Shown: positions 60,393 to 64,000 of the stretch, in pieces | Layout: every line of letters starts with the position of its first letter | How positions within the stretch are numbered: the stretch's first letter is position 1 | Assembly (NCBI RefSeq): GCF_029223585.1 | Contig: NZ_CP119424.1 | Location: forward strand, 310,001-374,000 | Origin: Photobacterium sp. DA100 | GTDB taxonomy: Bacteria > Pseudomonadota > Gammaproteobacteria > Enterobacterales > Vibrionaceae | Length of the DNA: 64,000 nt | Reading direction: 5' to 3' | Made by a program: the position numbers and the translations under genes | Notes under the pieces: model-generated | What the model saw: only the letters and a program-made list of their open reading frames with translations | Database searches by the model: none | Told to the model about the DNA's origin: nothing

Positions 60393-61397
60393 TTAGTGAA
60401 CGCGCTTGACGCTATCGCGTTCTACCAGTGTCGGTTCGAGTTGGATCACCGTGTTGGTTTCGTGCTTGTTCTGGATCTTGTCGAGCAGGATATCGACGGC
60501 TTGTTGTCCCAATCGGTGTTTGGGCTGGTGGATTGTCGTTAGTGACGGGGTAATGTACTTGGCCAGCTTGATATCGTCGTAGCCAACAATTGATAGATCT
60601 TCCGGTACGCGAATACCTTTTTTGCTGGCGGTATTGATTACGCCCATCGCCATCATGTCATTACAGACGAACAGGGCTGTTGGTAGTTCACCCCTGGCAA
60701 ATACTTCATTAAAGGCGATTTCCCCGCCTTCACACTCGAAGTTGCCCGAGGCAATCCACTTCTTGTTGACTTCCAATCCGGCTTCTTCCATCGCCTGCAC
60801 ATACCCCGACAAGCGCTGCTGGGCGGTGAGTTTATCAAGCGGGCCGGTTAGGCAGCCAATTTGGGTATGTCCTTGGTCGATGAGGTGTTTGGTCGCCAGA
60901 TAACCGCCATGGTGCGAGTTATCCTGGATTTTATCGCTCGGGAAATCGATCGGGCCCCAGTCCATCACCACGGTTGGGACCGGTTGGTGGCGAGAAAATA
61001 GATCGAATGCCTGACCGTCAACTTCGCTGCACATCAAAAGCAGTCCATCGACCCGTTTTTGCAGCAGGATATCGAGGCTGTCACGCATACGGGCTAGATC
61101 GCCTTCGGTATTGCACAGGATCAGGTTGTAGCCTTGCTCGTAGCAACGGCGCTCGACCCCTTTTACCACCTCGCCGAAAAAAGGGTTGGTCGAGGTGGTC
61201 ACGAGCATACCGAAAGTACGGGTGTGGTTAACCTTAAGGCTTCGCGCCAAAGCTGACGGGGCATAGTTCAGCTCTTTCACTGCCGCCATGACACGGGTAG
61301 AAATGTCTTCACTGACAAAGCGGGTTTTATTTAGGACATGGCTAACCGTAGAAGTCGAGACTCCTGCGAGCTTTGCTACATCTTTGATTGTCGCCAT
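60393..61397 (-). CDS. rbsR: RbsR: ribose operon repressor
   Basis: A 334-residue LacI-family repressor. It has the LacI DNA-binding head (about 1-55, TIKDVAKLAGVSTSTVSHVLNKT) and a periplasmic-binding-protein-like effector domain (about 60-330). Similarity to E. coli RbsR is clear in FGMLVTTSTNPFFGEVVKGVER and LSIVGYDDIKLAKYITPSLTTIHQP. It represses the rbs operon until ribose binds. It is the last gene of the operon, 45 bases after rbsK. Confidence 0.93.
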   Translation of the reverse strand: MATIKDVAKLAGVSTSTVSHVLNKTRFVSEDISTRVMAAVKELNYAPSALARSLKVNHTRTFGMLVTTSTNPFFGEVVKGVERRCYEQGYNLILCNTEGDLARMRDSLDILLQKRVDGLLLMCSEVDGQAFDLFSRHQPVPTVVMDWGPIDFPSDKIQDNSHHGGYLATKHLIDQGHTQIGCLTGPLDKLTAQQRLSGYVQAMEEAGLEVNKKWIASGNFECEGGEIAFNEVFARGELPTALFVCNDMMAMGVINTASKKGIRVPEDLSIVGYDDIKLAKYITPSLTTIHQPKHRLGQQAVDILLDKIQNKHETNTVIQLEPTLVERDSVKRVH

Positions 61398-61441
61398 AGG
61401 CTCTCCCTGAACCGTGCCCAGGCGGGCACGGTACCAATTAC

Positions 61442-62362
61442 TTACTGGTGCTCAATAAGAAAACGTTCCACTTCACGGCGGTGTGGAATAGAGGTTTGAG
61501 CACCCATTCGAGTGACTGAAATCGCGGCAGCAGCATGGGCAAAACGAATGGCGTCATCCATCGCCTTGCTTTCCTGCAGGCCGGTCAGCAGCGCACCGTT
61601 GAAGGTATCGCCGGCAGCCGTGGTATCTTTGGCATCTACACGGAAGCCCGGTACTTGTCGGCCTTGGCCGTTCTCGCTTACCCACACACCTTGGCTGCCC
61701 AAGGTGATCATAACGTGCTTGATGCCTTTCTCGTGCAGGGCATCGGCGGCCTGTTGGGCGCTGGTAGTGTCTGTCACCTTGATACCGGTTAGCAGTTCTG
61801 CCTCAGTCTCGTTAGGCGTAATCATATCAATATGTTGCAATAAGTCATCCGATAATGGCTGGGCAGGGGCTGGGTTTAGTACTACACGAGTCCCAGCTTG
61901 CTTTGCCACTTTTGCTGCCGCTTCGATGGTCGCCATCGGGGTTTCCAGTTGCATCAGTAGCGTATCGGCCTGCTTGATCAGGTTGTGGTGAGGCTCGATG
62001 CGAGCCGGGCTCAGGCAAGCATTGGCTTCGGCCGATATAGCGATACTGTTTTCTCCGGTTGCCGCCACTTGGATCATCGCAATACCGGTAGGCATATCTT
62101 TCTCAATCATCACGCCATCGGTATTCATGCCTTCTCTGGCAAAGGCGTCACGCATCTCGTGGCCGAAGCTGTCGTCACCGACACAGGCGATAAAGGCGAT
62201 ATCGGCACCCAGGCGGGCGGCCGCTACTGCCTGGTTTGCCCCTTTCCCCCCGGGGATCACACAGTAACTGTGGCCATGCAGTGTTTCTCCCGGACGAGGA
62301 AACGAAGCAACTTGCAGAACATGATCGGCGTTCACACTGCCAAGAACGACTAATTTATTCAT
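61442..62362 (-). CDS. rbsK: RbsK: ribokinase
   Basis: A 306-residue ribokinase (PfkB family) that phosphorylates ribose to ribose-5-phosphate. It has the N-terminal motif PGGKGANQAVAAARLGADIAF, and the catalytic anion-hole motif DTTAAGDTFNGALLTGL near the C-terminus. ATG 62362 is preferred because AAAGGT lies 7 bases upstream; an ATG at 62392 is less likely. It is separated from rbsB by nearly 200 bases that contain several hairpins. Confidence 0.93.
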   Translation of the reverse strand: MNKLVVLGSVNADHVLQVASFPRPGETLHGHSYCVIPGGKGANQAVAAARLGADIAFIACVGDDSFGHEMRDAFAREGMNTDGVMIEKDMPTGIAMIQVAATGENSIAISAEANACLSPARIEPHHNLIKQADTLLMQLETPMATIEAAAKVAKQAGTRVVLNPAPAQPLSDDLLQHIDMITPNETEAELLTGIKVTDTTSAQQAADALHEKGIKHVMITLGSQGVWVSENGQGRQVPGFRVDAKDTTAAGDTFNGALLTGLQESKAMDDAIRFAHAAAAISVTRMGAQTSIPHRREVERFLIEHQ

Positions 62363-62400
62363 ATTGGGACCTTTTTCATTCTCATTGGCCAAAATGTATG

Positions 62401-62545
62401 GCTTAGCAGTTGGGTAGAAGTAGGTTGCTAAGCGATAGATTTTGCACCCTTTTTAGGGTTAAAACTAAGGCGCGAAAGCTGAAGTCATATCGACGCCTTA
62501 GTTTAAGTGTTCCTAGATCCTAGAATTTAGGCACTAGGTTCTAGG
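62401..62545. repeat. Cluster of four inverted repeats between rbsB and rbsK
   Basis: Read in the minus-strand direction after rbsB: CCTAGATCCTAG / CTAGGTTCTAGG (62512-62545, 12 positions with one mismatch); AAACTAAGGCG / CGCCTTAGTTT (62462-62504, 11-bp perfect); ACCCT / AGGGT (62446-62459); GCTTAGCA / TGCTAAGC (62401-62433, 8-bp perfect). They may slow RNA decay or attenuate read-through to rbsK. Confidence 0.75.
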
Positions 62546-62554
62546 TCCTGTCTC

Positions 62555-63433
62555 TTATTCAGAAACCACTTTCAGAGGAACAGGGATGTTTGCTTCAACC
62601 TGCTCGCCTTTCAGCATCTTGTCGGCGGTTTCCACACCCAGTGCACCAATTAGGTCTGGCTGCTGGGCGATAGTCGCTCCCAGTTTGCCGCGCTTAACCG
62701 CAGCGATACCGTCATCAGTGCCGTCAAAGCCAACGATCAGGACATCTTTGCCCGATGCCTGTACGGCACGCAGGGCACCCAGCGCCATTTCGTCGTTTTG
62801 GGCAAATACTGCTTGTACGTCAGGGTTAGCCGCCAGCATGTTTTCCATCACGTTCAGGCCTTTGGTGCGGTCGAAGTCCGCTGGTTGGCTCGCTAGTAGT
62901 TCCATGCCGCTTGCATTAACCGCTTGCATGAAGCCTTTACCACGCTCACGGGCTGCAGAGGTACCGGCAATACCTTCTAGTTGGATAACGCGGGCTTTTT
63001 CACCCACTTTTTCCATGATGAACTTACCGGCCATTTCACCACCGGCCACGTTGTCAGAGGCAATGTGGCTGACTACTTCACCGCGGCTGGCACCACGGTC
63101 CAGGGTTAGGACAGGGATGTTAGAGCGGTTGGCCATGCGGATAGCATTGGAAACCGCATCGGAATCGGTCGGGTTGATCAGAATTGCCTTCACGCCACGA
63201 ACTGTCAGATCTTCCACATTGGAAAGCTCTTTGCTTGGATCGTTTTGTGAATCAAGAACAATCAGGTTATAGCCCAACTCTTTCGCTTTGGCTTCTGCCC
63301 CTTCTTTCATGGTAACGAAGAATGGGTTGTTCAGCGTGGAGACAACCATTGCCATCGTGTCCTGCGCGGCAGCCGTAGAGCTGAATGAAGCTGACAGTAC
63401 AGCGGCAGAGATCAGGGTTGCTAACTTTTTCAT
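62555..63433 (-). CDS. rbsB: RbsB: ribose-binding periplasmic protein
   Basis: A 292-residue ribose-binding protein. It has a signal peptide (about 1-23, cleavage after AAA) and the typical sequence [46 protein letters not shown]. The [17 protein letters not shown] and [15 protein letters not shown] stretches hold the hinge and sugar contacts. It delivers ribose to RbsAC and also to a chemoreceptor in related species. It lies upstream of rbsK behind four hairpins. Confidence 0.95.
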   Translation of the reverse strand: MKKLATLISAAVLSASFSSTAAAQDTMAMVVSTLNNPFFVTMKEGAEAKAKELGYNLIVLDSQNDPSKELSNVEDLTVRGVKAILINPTDSDAVSNAIRMANRSNIPVLTLDRGASRGEVVSHIASDNVAGGEMAGKFIMEKVGEKARVIQLEGIAGTSAARERGKGFMQAVNASGMELLASQPADFDRTKGLNVMENMLAANPDVQAVFAQNDEMALGALRAVQASGKDVLIVGFDGTDDGIAAVKRGKLGATIAQQPDLIGALGVETADKMLKGEQVEANIPVPLKVVSE

Positions 63434-63499
63434 TCTATTTTCCTTTCTACATATGTCGGGTGGAGGCGGGCAGGGGGCTACCCGCGAACAGAGGTTGTG

Positions 63500-64000
63500 T
63501 TACTTATTTTTGTTATCTACTAGGACTGCCAGCAGGATAACCACTGCTTTCGCAATCATTTGGTAGTAGGAGGAGACATCCAATAGGTTTAGGGCGTTGT
63601 TCAAAAAGCCGATGATCAGTGCACCGATCAGGGTACCCATAATGCGGCCTTTACCACCAGCAAGGCTGGTACCGCCAAGAACAACCGCAGCGATAGCATC
63701 AAGCTCGTAGCCCATACCCGCTGTCGGCTGTGCCGAAGACAGGCGAGAGGTCACGATGATGCCGGCAAGCGCGGCGAGCAGACCACAGATGGCATAGACC
63801 CCAATCTTGACGCGATCCACATTGATACCAGAAAGACGAGCTGCTGATTCGTTACCGCCGAGGGCATAGATGTAGCGACCGAAACGGGTGTGGTTCAATA
63901 GGTACCATACCGCGGCAAAGACAATCACCATCAGCCAGATTGGCACTGGGATACCCATCGCGTAGCCGGTGCCGAACCAGGCAAAGCTGTCAGCAACGTC
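63500..64000 (-). CDS. rbsC: RbsC: ribose ABC transporter permease (partial, runs off right edge)
   Basis: The C-terminal part, 166 codons ending at 63500, of the membrane subunit of the ribose importer. The sequence RYIYALGGNESAARLSGINVDRVKIGVY and the end SSYYQMIAKAVVILLAVLVDNKNK match RbsC closely. An internal ATG at 63958 is not a start; the frame remains open to the window edge. The gene is followed by rbsB after 66 bases. rbsA and rbsD should lie beyond the window. Confidence 0.93.
   Translation of the reverse strand, partial: DVADSFAWFGTGYAMGIPVPIWLMVIVFAAVWYLLNHTRFGRYIYALGGNESAARLSGINVDRVKIGVYAICGLLAALAGIIVTSRLSSAQPTAGMGYELDAIAAVVLGGTSLAGGKGRIMGTLIGALIIGFLNNALNLLDVSSYYQMIAKAVVILLAVLVDNKNK

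Noticed and set aside
1..64000. tRNA, rRNA, CRISPR, prophage or integron features
   Set aside because: No cloverleaf-like sequence, regularly spaced repeats, integrase or phage structural gene was recognised on either strand.

Overview
The window looks like a chromosomal segment from a marine gammaproteobacterium of the Vibrionaceae, probably Photobacterium-like. The assignment rests on gene content and gene similarity recalled from memory, not on a search. Supporting genes are ovoA, the aapJQMP amino-acid ABC transporter, nupC, a ribose operon in the usual C-B-K-R order, YhhY, YaiL, CreA and DUF2541 proteins, and above all a second secDF pair preceded by a VemP-like export-monitoring arrest peptide. 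No rRNA, tRNA, CRISPR array, prophage or replication origin was recognised. The only mobile element is one IS200/IS605-type insertion.

Layout. 1-3 kb: a truncated CPA2 antiporter, a DUF2541 protein and an RpiR-type regulator. 3-6 kb: a DcuC-type dicarboxylate carrier coupled to a fumarase/aspartase-superfamily lyase, divergent from the RpiR gene. 6-10.9 kb: a four-gene efflux operon (TolC-like, HlyD-like, two ABC-2 membrane proteins) with no ATPase. 10.9-17.4 kb: minus-strand envelope genes (secreted protein, lipoproteins, CreA, DUF2157, META lipoprotein, DUF1289/CWC protein, OprB-type porin). 17.5-19.7 kb: ovoA for ovothiol. 19.9-23.1 kb: small envelope proteins, two GNAT acetyltransferases and an SRPBCC protein. 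23.1-28.6 kb: a long regulatory gap with a sigma54 promoter and NtrC-like sites, then aapJQMP. 28.8-32.5 kb: an LRR-like secreted protein, a candidate sRNA and a KefG/KefB-type pair. 32.5-34.3 kb: nupC behind a structured leader with an upstream small ORF. 35.5-41.5 kb: a purine catabolic operon (xdhA-xdhB-xdhC-NCS2 permease). 41.8-46.5 kb: a beta-hydroxyacid dehydrogenase, then vemP-like-secD2-secF2. 46.7-56.4 kb: metC, an HD hydrolase, small lipoproteins, tag, a CDF metal exporter, DUF1904, astB, a lipoprotein/LruC pair and yaiL. 56.4-57.0 kb: IS200. 57-59.9 kb: an esterase/LysR pair divergent from a FabG-like reductase. 60-64 kb: a small ORF and rbsR, rbsK, rbsB and partial rbsC.

How it works together. 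Much of the window handles uptake and breakdown of nitrogen and carbon compounds: amino acids (aap, with apparent nitrogen control), nucleosides (nupC), purines (xdh), ribose (rbs), arginine (astB) and C4-dicarboxylates (dcuC). Envelope functions form the second theme. The strongest unusual signal is the vemP-like gene. Its C-terminal codons can base-pair with the secD2 start region, so a ribosome stalled at the expected arrest site would open secD2 for translation. Other notable points are the efflux operon without an ATPase, the nupC leader, two plus-strand terminators without a gene, and two small ORFs with good ribosome binding sites.
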